DNA of 64,000 nucleotides, taken from assembly GCA_963772515.1 (NCBI GenBank), contig CAVYXC010000004.1, forward strand, positions 248,001 through 312,000, written 5' to 3'. Every line of letters starts with the position of its first letter. The first letter of the stretch is position 1. This DNA comes from JAFAHD01 sp963772515 (lineage in GTDB: Bacteria > Vulcanimicrobiota > Vulcanimicrobiia > Eremiobacterales > Eremiobacteraceae). Below the pieces are notes generated by a model, which was not told the DNA's origin, did not search any database, and worked only from the letters and a program-made list of their open reading frames with translations. Shown here in pieces: positions 53,460-61,402 of the stretch. The translations under genes and the position numbers were made by a program.

Positions 53460-56146
53460 ATCTGGCCCGTTTCTTGGCGCGAGTATTCGGCGGTCTGCTG
53501 CAGCAGCTTGGCGACGAGGCCGGTCCAGCCGGTCTGGTGCATCGCGCCCAGACCATACCCGCTATCGCCGTTGAAGTATTCAGGGAACACCAGCAGCTCG
53601 CGGAAATTCGGATCGCGTTGCAGCTTCTCGGAATCGCCGAGCATCGGCCTGCGCCCGTCTTGGCCCGGTAGGAACAAGTCGATGAGACGATGTGACAGCT
53701 CGGTGGCCACGTCCCACAGGTTCATGAGTTTACCCGAACCGGTAGGGCACTCGACTTTGAAGTCGTCGCCGAAATAGTAATGGAAACGCTGTAGCGCTTC
53801 GATGAGCATGTAGTTCGAGGGGAACCACACCGGCCCGCGCCAGTTCGAGTTCCCGCCGAAGACCGGGGTGGTGGATTCTCCCGGTTCGTAGTCGACCATA
53901 TGGACGTCGCCGTCGATGCGCACTTCATACGGGTGTTGCTGATGGTACTTCGATAGCGAGCGGATGCCATGGTCGCTCAGGAATTCCGATTCGTCGAGCA
54001 TCTTGGAAAGGATAAGGCGCAGCTTGTCCTCATCGACGATCGACAACAAGCGCTTGCCGCGCACGCTTTTCGTGCCGAGATTGGCGGCGAACGCATGCAG
54101 ATCGGGCCGGTTGCGGAAGAACCACCGCACACGACGCGCGAAGTTCGGCAGCGTCGAGAACTGCACTTCCTCGGCGGTGGCGACCGCCATCAGCGGGATA
54201 AGCCCGACTACGGAACGCACGAGCAGCGGTTGCGGCGGCTTGCCGTCTACCACCAACGCATCGTAGTAGAAGCCCGTCGCATCGTCCCATAGGCCGAGGG
54301 CACCGTCGCCCGTGCCGTTGATCGCATCGGCGATGTAGACGAAGTGCTCGAAGAACTTGGTCGCGATGTCCTCGTACACCGGGTTTTGCTGCGCGAGTTC
54401 TACCGCGATGGTCAACATGCTCAGGCAGTAGACGCCCATCCAACTCGTCGCGTCGGCTTGATCGACGCGCGAGCGCGCCCCCAGGACGGCGTTGCGGTCG
54501 AACGGGCCGATATTGTCGAGGCCGAGGAAGCCGCCTTGAAAGACGTTATTGCCCTCCGCGTCCTTGCGGTTGCACCACCACGTGAAGTTGAGCAGCAGCT
54601 TTTGGAAGACGCGCTCCAAGAACATGCGGTCGGTGACGCCGAACATCTTCTGCTCGATCTTGTACACGCGAAACGCCGCCCACGCGTGCACCGGCGGGTT
54701 CGCGTCGTTGAAGTTCCACTCGTACGCAGGCATGTGCCCATTGGGATGCATGTACCACTCGCGCGTGAGCAGGTCGAGTTGGCGCTTGGCGAACACGGGA
54801 TCGATGAGCGCGAGCGTGATGCAGTGGAACGCCGTATCCCAGGCCGCGAACCACGGATATTCCCAGTTGTCGGGCATGGACATGATGTCATCGGCTTCGA
54901 GGTGCTTCCAGGTTCGGTTGCGCCCGCGCTCGCGTTGCGGCGGCGGCGGCGGCATCGCCGGATCGCCTGCGAGCCAGCGATAGACGACGTAATTGTAATA
55001 CTGTTTGCACCACAGCATGCCCGCGAACGCCTGGCGCTGGACGAGGCGCCCCTGGTCCGAGAGCGGATAGGGCGAGATGCGAGCGTAGTACTCGTCGGCT
55101 TCGGCTTTGCGCTTTGCGAGCACGGCGCTGAAGGACTCGCCGAGTGGATCCGAGAGCGGATCTGATTGCGTCAACCGCAGGCGTACGCGCACCGTGTCGC
55201 CGGCCGCGATGTCCAGCACGTAGAGCGCTGCCGCCTTCGTGCCCATTTGCGCGGGATTCACCGCGGCCGCATTGCCATGCACCACGTATTGATGAAACGC
55301 ATCTTTGACGTACGGCTGCGGGTTGGGCTGTCCAAAGATCCGTTGGACGTTGGTCTCGTTCTCGGTGAACAGCAGGGTCGTCGGCGTCTGCACGTAGAGG
55401 CGCCGCTCGCCGAGCGTCTGGTGACGCGCCTCGAGCACGCAGCACGAGGACTCGTCTGCCGCCGCCGCGATCGACGGGCGCAGCGGCTTGTCAGCCCACG
55501 ACCACGTGTTGCGGAACCACAGCGTCGGCAGAAGATGAAGCCGGGCGGTCGACGGGCCGCGATTGGCGATCGCGATCTCGACGCAGATATCCTCGGCGCC
55601 CGCTTTGGCGTACTCCGCGCTGACGTCGAAGTAGCGGTCCTCGTCGAAGATACCGGTGTCGATCAGCTCGTACTCGGGTTCGCTGCGGCTGCGGGCTCCG
55701 TTGATCTTGACGAGCTGCTCGTACGGAAACGCGGTCTGCGGATACTTGTACAGCGCTTTCGCGTACGAGTGCGTCGGCGTGTTGTCAAGGAAGTAGTAGC
55801 ACTCCTTGACGTCCTCGCCGTGGTTGCCCTGAGGGTTGGTCAAGCCGAACAACCGCTCTTTGAGCATGCTGTCGTGGCCGTTCCACATCGCGACGGCGAA
55901 ACACAAGTGCTGCCGGTCGTCGGAAAAGCCGAGCAATCCGTCTTCGCCCCAACGGTACGCGCGCGCCGGCGCATCGTCGTGAGTCGTGTACGCCCAGGCA
56001 TCCCCGTCGGGGCTGTAGTCCTCGCGCACCGTGCCCCATTGGCGCTCGCTCAAGTAGGTGCCCCAGCGCCGCCAACGCACGAGGTGCGCATGGCTCTCGC
56101 GCAGGCGCACTTCCTCGGCGGTGACCGGAGCCGTCTGTTCGATCAT
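53456..56146 (-). CDS. MGH1-like glucosidase (GH63-related)
   Basis: 896 residues. N-terminal ERQWGTVREDYSPDGDAW and the (alpha/alpha)6 domain with PDNWEYPWFAAWDTAFHC near residue 431 and GGNSNWRGPVWFPSNYMLI near 760 match bacterial MGH1-like glycosidases, related to the processing alpha-glucosidase family. Probably an alpha-glucosidase on alpha-glucans. It overlaps the MerA-like start (ATGA). Divergent to the ars cassette. Confidence 0.86.
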   Translation of the reverse strand: MIEQTAPVTAEEVRLRESHAHLVRWRRWGTYLSERQWGTVREDYSPDGDAWAYTTHDDAPARAYRWGEDGLLGFSDDRQHLCFAVAMWNGHDSMLKERLFGLTNPQGNHGEDVKECYYFLDNTPTHSYAKALYKYPQTAFPYEQLVKINGARSRSEPEYELIDTGIFDEDRYFDVSAEYAKAGAEDICVEIAIANRGPSTARLHLLPTLWFRNTWSWADKPLRPSIAAAADESSCCVLEARHQTLGERRLYVQTPTTLLFTENETNVQRIFGQPNPQPYVKDAFHQYVVHGNAAAVNPAQMGTKAAALYVLDIAAGDTVRVRLRLTQSDPLSDPLGESFSAVLAKRKAEADEYYARISPYPLSDQGRLVQRQAFAGMLWCKQYYNYVVYRWLAGDPAMPPPPPQRERGRNRTWKHLEADDIMSMPDNWEYPWFAAWDTAFHCITLALIDPVFAKRQLDLLTREWYMHPNGHMPAYEWNFNDANPPVHAWAAFRVYKIEQKMFGVTDRMFLERVFQKLLLNFTWWCNRKDAEGNNVFQGGFLGLDNIGPFDRNAVLGARSRVDQADATSWMGVYCLSMLTIAVELAQQNPVYEDIATKFFEHFVYIADAINGTGDGALGLWDDATGFYYDALVVDGKPPQPLLVRSVVGLIPLMAVATAEEVQFSTLPNFARRVRWFFRNRPDLHAFAANLGTKSVRGKRLLSIVDEDKLRLILSKMLDESEFLSDHGIRSLSKYHQQHPYEVRIDGDVHMVDYEPGESTTPVFGGNSNWRGPVWFPSNYMLIEALQRFHYYFGDDFKVECPTGSGKLMNLWDVATELSHRLIDLFLPGQDGRRPMLGDSEKLQRDPNFRELLVFPEYFNGDSGYGLGAMHQTGWTGLVAKLLQQTAEYSRQETGQI

Positions 56147-56212
56147 CGATGCTAGCCGAGCTTCGGACGCAGGCGCGAGAACCCTCCGCCACGCTGTATC
56201 GAAGGGCTTCTA

Positions 56213-56244
56213 TATTGACAGATGTCGATGTTCGGCGGTAGACT
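56213..56244 (+). promoter_or_regulatory. Ars cassette promoter and ArsR-type operator
   Basis: TTGACA at 56215-56220 and TAGACT at 56239-56244, spaced 18 bases. TATTGACAGATGTCGATG overlaps the -35 box as an imperfect inverted repeat (TTGACA/TGTCGA), the form of ArsR/SmtB operators. The ATG is at 56251. Confidence 0.6.
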
Positions 56245-56250
56245 GTCGGC

Positions 56251-57112
56251 ATGGCTGAGAAACGTTGCGCGCCCAAGCCTCCTCGCATCGCCGACATCGG
56301 GCCATGGGCGTCTCTGTTCCGCGCGCTGGCCGATCCGCATCGTCTTCACATCTTCGCTATGATCGCGCGCAGCCGGCGCCGACGACGTCTGCGTGTGCGA
56401 CATCAACGACGGTGTGCCGTTGTTGCAGCCGACCGTGTCGCACCATCTCAAGGTCCTGCGGGATTGCGGGCTCGTCGTCGGCACGCGCCGCGGTACCTGG
56501 GTCTACTACCGTCTCGCCGATGGTGCGGCAGAACGGATACGTCAAGCGGTCAGGGCCGTTTTTCCGCGCTCGCCCGCGTATGATGACGCGTCGCTCCCCG
56601 AACGCCATGCGCGCGCGCAAGCGCCGCATCGCGCGAAACGGCGCGCGTCGCGGTCCTATTCCCACACCACGCTGACAACGGACGGTTATCAGATGAAGAC
56701 CCATTTGAACCTATCGACGCGCGATCTCGATGCGAGCGTCAAATTTTATCGCACGCTGTTGGCCGCAGAACCCTCGAAGCATTATGCGGGCTATGCGCTG
56801 TTCCTGACAGACGAACCGGGTCTTGAGCTGGCGCTCTCGCTGGACCCGGATACCGGTACTATGTCAGACGCGCATTATGGGATCGCTGTCGACAATCCGG
56901 ATCTCGTCGGGGCCGCGATCGACCGGCTTGTGGCCGGCGGCCACCAGGTCGAAATCGAGATCGGCGAGACCTGCTGTTATGCGCGCCAGGACAAAGTGTG
57001 GGCGACCGACCCGGACGGACGCCGCTGGGAGACGTACTACGTCATCGAGGAGACCGAGGAGCGCAACAGCGAGAACATGTCGTGCTGTGGAGGAGACTGC
57101 GATGGCGACTGA
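56251..57112 (+). pseudogene. arsR: ArsR-type repressor (frame broken) continuing into an ArsI/CadI-type VOC protein
   Basis: ATG 56251 starts MAEKRCAPKPPRIADIGPWA and the winged helix (LFRALADPHRLHIFAMIARS). The frame then shifts near 56370-56385: the next frame gives VCVCDINDGVPLLQPTVSHH, with the VCVCD metal box, and LKVLRDCGLVVGTRRGTWVYY. That frame runs without a stop into a VOC domain (MKTHLNLSTRDLDASVKFY from ATG 56694), ending near SCCGGDCDGD, as in ArsI/CadI. Either a single fused protein or two genes with the separating stop lost. Confidence 0.72.
56694..57112 (+). CDS. arsI: ArsI/CadI-family VOC protein (C-As lyase-like)
   Basis: 138 residues from ATG 56694. VOC fold with HLNLSTRDLDASVKFY and, near residue 90, IEIGETCCYARQDKVWATDPD: the paired cysteines, His and Glu positions resemble ArsI, the oxygen-dependent C-As lyase acting on trivalent methyl-arsenicals. 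C-terminal SCCGGDC is a further Cys-rich tail. No ribosome site is clear, in line with fusion to the upstream ArsR frame. It overlaps arsC by 11 bases. Confidence 0.75.
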
Positions 57113-57743
57113 CCGTAAAAGGACGCTTGTCGACCAAGCCCTGTCGGGGGCTTCAAACCTGTACGCCGAATTCAAGGGCCTCTATTCGATGGAGACGATC
57201 CGGCGTTTTCTCGAGGAGAATGCTGACGCGCTCAAGACCTGCAGGGTGACCGACTACTTGCCGATCTTCGCCTACAGGTTCACACGCGAGCGCCTGACCG
57301 CCATGGCGCAGGTCGCGGGCACTATCCGCAAGACGATGCCCGAGGTGCTCTTCGTCTGCACGCACAACGCCGGCCGCAGTCAGATAGCCGCCGCGATGCT
57401 CGATGCCAAGGCCAAGGGACGGGTGCACGTGCGGTCGGCGGGGAGCGCGCCGGGCGATACCGTCAATCCCGTCGTCATCGAGGCGATGTCAGAGGTAGGG
57501 CTGGACCTGAGCAAAGAGTTCCCCAAGCCCATGACCGACGACGTCGTGCAGGCGGCCGATGCCGTGATCACGATGGGCTGCGGCGACGCGTGCCCGATCT
57601 ACCCCGGCAAGAAATACGAGGATTGGGACGTCGAGGATCCTGCCGGCAAGGATCTGGAAACAGTGCGCCGGATCCGCGACGACATCGCGCGCCGCGTCGA
57701 TCGGCTGATCCTGGATCTCACGTCCGTCAACCAGCCGTCATAG
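57102..57743 (+). CDS. arsC: Arsenate reductase, LMW-phosphatase type with N-terminal helical domain
   Basis: 213 residues from ATG 57102, preceded by GGAGGAG. The N-terminal 75 residues form a helical domain (SMETIRRFLEENADALKTCR) seen in actinobacterial thioredoxin/mycoredoxin-linked arsenate reductases. The catalytic P-loop is CTHNAGRSQ near residue 87, and the Cys in CGDACPIYPGKK near 164-168 could resolve the As-thiol. It overlaps the VOC stop and the aquaporin GTG. Confidence 0.88.
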   Translation: MATDRKRTLVDQALSGASNLYAEFKGLYSMETIRRFLEENADALKTCRVTDYLPIFAYRFTRERLTAMAQVAGTIRKTMPEVLFVCTHNAGRSQIAAAMLDAKAKGRVHVRSAGSAPGDTVNPVVIEAMSEVGLDLSKEFPKPMTDDVVQAADAVITMGCGDACPIYPGKKYEDWDVEDPAGKDLETVRRIRDDIARRVDRLILDLTSVNQPS

Positions 57744-58420
57744 TGCGTCTTCGCCAAGCCCTAATCGCCGAATTCGTCGGAACGTTCTTCCTGGTATTCG
57801 CGGGGACCGGGGCGATCGTCGTCGACGCGATCACGCACACAGTCACCCACGTCGGCGTCGCGCTCGTCTTCGGTCTGGTCGTGGCCGCTCTGGTGTACGC
57901 GCTCGGCCATGTCTCCGGCGCGCATTTCAATCCGGCCGTCACGATCGGTTTCTGGGCCGCAGGCGAGTTTCCGGGTGGGCGAGTGCCCTTGTATGTCTCG
58001 TCGCAGCTGGTAGGCGCCGTCGCCGCAAGCGTCGCCATGCGGATGATCTTCGGCAGCGTAGCCTCGGCTGGCGTCACGCTGCCCAACGGGCCCGAGATCG
58101 AATCGTTGTGGCTCGAGATTCTCATGACATCGTTGCTGGTCTTGGTCATCTTAGGTTCGGCCGTCCACGGTCGAGCGATCAAGAGCTTCGCGGGCATCGC
58201 GATCGGCAGCACGATCGCGCTCGACGCGCTGTTCGGAGGCCCGATCTCTGGTGCTTCGATGAATCCGGCTCGCTCGTTGGGTCCCGCCCTGGTGGCCTGG
58301 ATATGGCACGCTCAATGGATCTACGTGGTCGCGCCGCTCGCGGGCGCGATGCTCGCCGTCATCGTCTACAAGCTGCTCTCAGACCCAGTCGCAGAGGAGA
58401 GCGCGCACACCGCACGATAG
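57743..58420 (+). CDS. aqpS: Aquaglyceroporin-family channel (AqpS-like)
   Basis: 225 residues from GTG 57743, which overlaps the arsC stop by one base. Six helices and both NPA boxes: HFNPAVT near residue 58 and SMNPARS near 171. In Sinorhizobium AqpS exports arsenite made by ArsC; the arsR-arsI-arsC-aqpS layout supports the same role here. The next gene, glgC, starts 11 bases later on the same strand. Confidence 0.87.
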   Translation: MRLRQALIAEFVGTFFLVFAGTGAIVVDAITHTVTHVGVALVFGLVVAALVYALGHVSGAHFNPAVTIGFWAAGEFPGGRVPLYVSSQLVGAVAASVAMRMIFGSVASAGVTLPNGPEIESLWLEILMTSLLVLVILGSAVHGRAIKSFAGIAIGSTIALDALFGGPISGASMNPARSLGPALVAWIWHAQWIYVVAPLAGAMLAVIVYKLLSDPVAEESAHTAR

Positions 58421-58431
58421 TTGTCCAGTAG

Positions 58432-59709
58432 ATGTCGCAGCCTGCACCGCCGCGTTTTGTCAGCCTGCTCACCAAAGCCACGCTGGCGCTTGTGCTGGCG
58501 GGAGGCCGCGGCTCGCGCCTCATGCAGCTGACGCAGTGGCGCGCCAAACCGGCCGTGCCGTTCGGCGGCAAGTTCCGCCTCATCGACTTCCCGCTCTCCA
58601 ACTGCATCAACTCGGGGATCAGACGCATCGGCGTCGTGACGCAGTACAAGGCGCACTCGCTCATGCGCCACCTGCAGCGCGGCTGGAGCTTCCTGCACGG
58701 CGAGTTCGACGAAGCCGTCGAGCTCTTGCCGGCGTCGCAGCGCGTCGAAGAGTCGTGGTATCGGGGCACCGCCGACGCGGTCTACCAGAACTTGGACATC
58801 ATCCGCTCGCACCAGCCGGAGTTCATCCTGGTGCTCGCCGGAGACCATATATATAAGATGGATTATGGCAGGATGCTGAGCGATCACGTCTCGACCAAGG
58901 CCGATGTCACGATTGGTGCGGTCGAGGTGCCGATCGCCGCGGCTGCCGGTCTTGGAACCATGCAAGTGGACGCGAACGGCAAGGTCATCGCGTTCGCGGA
59001 GAAGTCACCGAAGCCGGTTTCGTTGCCGGGGCGTCCGGACATGACGCTCGCGAGCATGGGCATCTACGTCTTCAACGCGCAGTTCCTGTATGAGGAGCTG
59101 GCGCGCGTGGCGCTGCCCGACACGACGCACGACTTCGGGCGCGACCTGATCCCTGCGCTCGTGGGCCGCTGCAACGCGGTCGCGCACAATTTCGCCAACA
59201 GCTGCGTCGGCACGAAACCCGGCGCCGCGCCGTACTGGCGCGACGTCGGCACGCTCGACGCGTACTGGGAAGCGAACATCGACCTGATCAAACCGCTGCC
59301 TGCGCTGAACCTCTACGACTCGACCTGGCCGATCTGGACGTACCAGGAGCAGGTCGCGCCGGCCAAGTTCGTGCTCGACGAGGAAGGCCGGCGCGGCACG
59401 GCGCTCAACTCGCTGGTCTCGGGCGGCACGATCGTCTCAGGCTCGCTGGTGCGCCGCTCCCTGCTGTTCACCAGCGTGCGCGTGCATTCGTTCGGACTGA
59501 TCGAGGATTCGGTCATCCTCTCGAACGTGACCATCGGGCGCAGCTGCAGGCTGCGGCGTGCGATCGTGGACAAGCTGTGCGAGATCCCCGAAGGCACGGT
59601 CATCGGCGAAGATCCCGACGAAGACGCGCGTCGCTTCTATCGCACCGAAAGCGGCATCACCCTCGTCACGCCCGAGATGCTCGGGCAGCAAGTGCATCAC
59701 GCCGGCTGA
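58432..59709 (+). CDS. glgC: Glucose-1-phosphate adenylyltransferase
   Basis: 425 residues. Makes ADP-glucose for glycogen. Nucleotide-binding LALVLAGGRGSRLMQLTQWR near residue 18 and KPAVPFGGKFRLIDFPLSNC follow; the region IYKMDYGRML near 140 and the C-terminal left-handed beta helix (SLVSGGTIVSGSLVRRS) are normal. Immediately downstream of aqpS, it may be reached from the ars promoter. Confidence 0.95.
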   Translation: MSQPAPPRFVSLLTKATLALVLAGGRGSRLMQLTQWRAKPAVPFGGKFRLIDFPLSNCINSGIRRIGVVTQYKAHSLMRHLQRGWSFLHGEFDEAVELLPASQRVEESWYRGTADAVYQNLDIIRSHQPEFILVLAGDHIYKMDYGRMLSDHVSTKADVTIGAVEVPIAAAAGLGTMQVDANGKVIAFAEKSPKPVSLPGRPDMTLASMGIYVFNAQFLYEELARVALPDTTHDFGRDLIPALVGRCNAVAHNFANSCVGTKPGAAPYWRDVGTLDAYWEANIDLIKPLPALNLYDSTWPIWTYQEQVAPAKFVLDEEGRRGTALNSLVSGGTIVSGSLVRRSLLFTSVRVHSFGLIEDSVILSNVTIGRSCRLRRAIVDKLCEIPEGTVIGEDPDEDARRFYRTESGITLVTPEMLGQQVHHAG

Positions 59710-59737
59710 CCCGCAGCGCCGCGCGCCGCTCGACGTC

Positions 59738-61402
59738 GTGCTTTGCTGGCACATGCACCAGCCGAGCTACCGCGCGTCGGACGGCGAGTATCGCCAGCCC
59801 TGGGTGTATCTGCACGCCATCAAAGATTACACCGACATGGCCTGGCATTTGGAGCAGGTTCCGGCGGCGCGCGCGACCGTCAGCTTTGCGCCGGTGCTGC
59901 TGGATCAGCTCGACGACTACGGCGCGCAGTTCGAATCCCGCACGTTTCGCGATTCCTTGCTGCGCGCGCTGCAGCGCGGCGACGCGGACGCTCCGGACAA
60001 GCGCCGCCAGCTCGCATACATGCTGTGCCGCGCGAACTACGAGCGCATCGTGCGTCGTTTCCCGGCATTCGAGCGCCTGTTCCACCTCGCCGAAGCCGAG
60101 GCGTGGGGCGGGCAGCCGCTGTCCGAACAGGACCGTGCGGACACGATCGTCTGGTACCATCTCGCCTGGCTCGGCGAAGGTGCGCGGCGCAGCGACGCGC
60201 GCGTGCATGACCTCATGTCCAAGGCAGGCGGATTTGACGCCGCTGACCGCGATCTGATGCTGGACATCGTCGGCGGACTGGTGCGCGGGATCGTGGAGCG
60301 CTATCGGCGCTTGGCGCATGCAGGACGCATCGAGCTTGCGATGTCGCCATATTCCCACCCGATCATGCCGCTGCTGATCGACTTTGCGGCTGCGCGCGAA
60401 TCTCGGCCGAACGTGCCGTTGCCGGCGGCCTCGTACCCGGGTGGCGAACGGCGCGTCACAGACCAGCTCAAGGCCGGCGTCAACGCGCACGCGGCGCGCT
60501 TCGGCTCCTCACCCAGAGGCTGCTGGCCATCGGAAGGCGGCATCTCAGAACGCACGATCGCGGCGTTGTGCGCGCGCCGGTTCGCCTGGACCGCGAGTGG
60601 CGAGCTCGTACTGGCCAACAGCTTGCGGGCGAGCAGCCGTGGCGCCGATCCTGGACGGCGCGAAGGTTACTTGTACACGCCGTACGCGGTGCACACCGAG
60701 ACGGGCACCATCGCGTGCTTCTTCCGAGACGACGATCTGTCGGATCGCGTCGGATTCATCTACGCGCCCTGGAAGGCGGACGATGCGGTCGCCGATCTCG
60801 TCTCCGCGCTTGAGGGCATCGCGCAGCAGCAGGATGGCCGTGCGCGCGTGGTCAGCATCATCCTCGACGGCGAAAACGCGTGGGAGCATTACGCGGACAA
60901 CGCGTGTGAATTCTTGAGCACCTTGTATCAGCGCTTGAGCTCGAACGAGGCGCTCAGCCTGACGACGTTCGCAGGCCACCTCGCGCACACGCCGGCGCTG
61001 CCATCGTTGGAGCGCGTCGTCGCGGGCAGCTGGGTGTACGGCACGTTCGAGACGTGGGTCGGCGAACCCGATAAGAACCGCGGCTGGGATCTGCTGTGCG
61101 CAGCCAAGCGCGCGTATGACGAGACGCTGGCGGCGGGCACGCTAGACGAAGCGGGCCGGACCGTTGCGCTCCAGTGTCTGCGCCGGTGCGAAAGCTCCGA
61201 TTGGTTCTGGTGGTTCGGCGGCTACAATCCACCCGCGCCGGTGCGCGATTTCGACGGCCTGTATCGCCGCCATCTGCGCGATCTGTACGCCGCGCTGGGC
61301 CGCGCCGCACCGCCGGAACTCGACGTGCCGGTGAGCATCGGCACCGGCGAGCAGGTCTATGACGGCGTGATGCGCCGGGCCACAGAGCCCGAGGTCCAGT
61401 GA
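59738..61402 (+). CDS. GH57 family glycoside hydrolase (alpha-amylase/branching type)
   Basis: 554 residues from GTG 59738; the frame is open further upstream into glgC (PQRRAPLDVVLCWHMHQPSY), so the start may be slightly earlier at a non-standard codon. GH57 motifs in order: HMHQPSY (motif 1), GCWPSEGG with the nucleophile Glu near residue 265, and ILDGENAWEHYAD near 372. Overlaps the next gene by 4 bases. Confidence 0.85.
   Translation: MLCWHMHQPSYRASDGEYRQPWVYLHAIKDYTDMAWHLEQVPAARATVSFAPVLLDQLDDYGAQFESRTFRDSLLRALQRGDADAPDKRRQLAYMLCRANYERIVRRFPAFERLFHLAEAEAWGGQPLSEQDRADTIVWYHLAWLGEGARRSDARVHDLMSKAGGFDAADRDLMLDIVGGLVRGIVERYRRLAHAGRIELAMSPYSHPIMPLLIDFAAARESRPNVPLPAASYPGGERRVTDQLKAGVNAHAARFGSSPRGCWPSEGGISERTIAALCARRFAWTASGELVLANSLRASSRGADPGRREGYLYTPYAVHTETGTIACFFRDDDLSDRVGFIYAPWKADDAVADLVSALEGIAQQQDGRARVVSIILDGENAWEHYADNACEFLSTLYQRLSSNEALSLTTFAGHLAHTPALPSLERVVAGSWVYGTFETWVGEPDKNRGWDLLCAAKRAYDETLAAGTLDEAGRTVALQCLRRCESSDWFWWFGGYNPPAPVRDFDGLYRRHLRDLYAALGRAAPPELDVPVSIGTGEQVYDGVMRRATEPEVQ

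Noticed and set aside
55166..56155. 329-residue open frame opposite the MGH1-like glucosidase
   Set aside because: Shadow of the glucosidase; Arg/Val-rich without recognisable domains.
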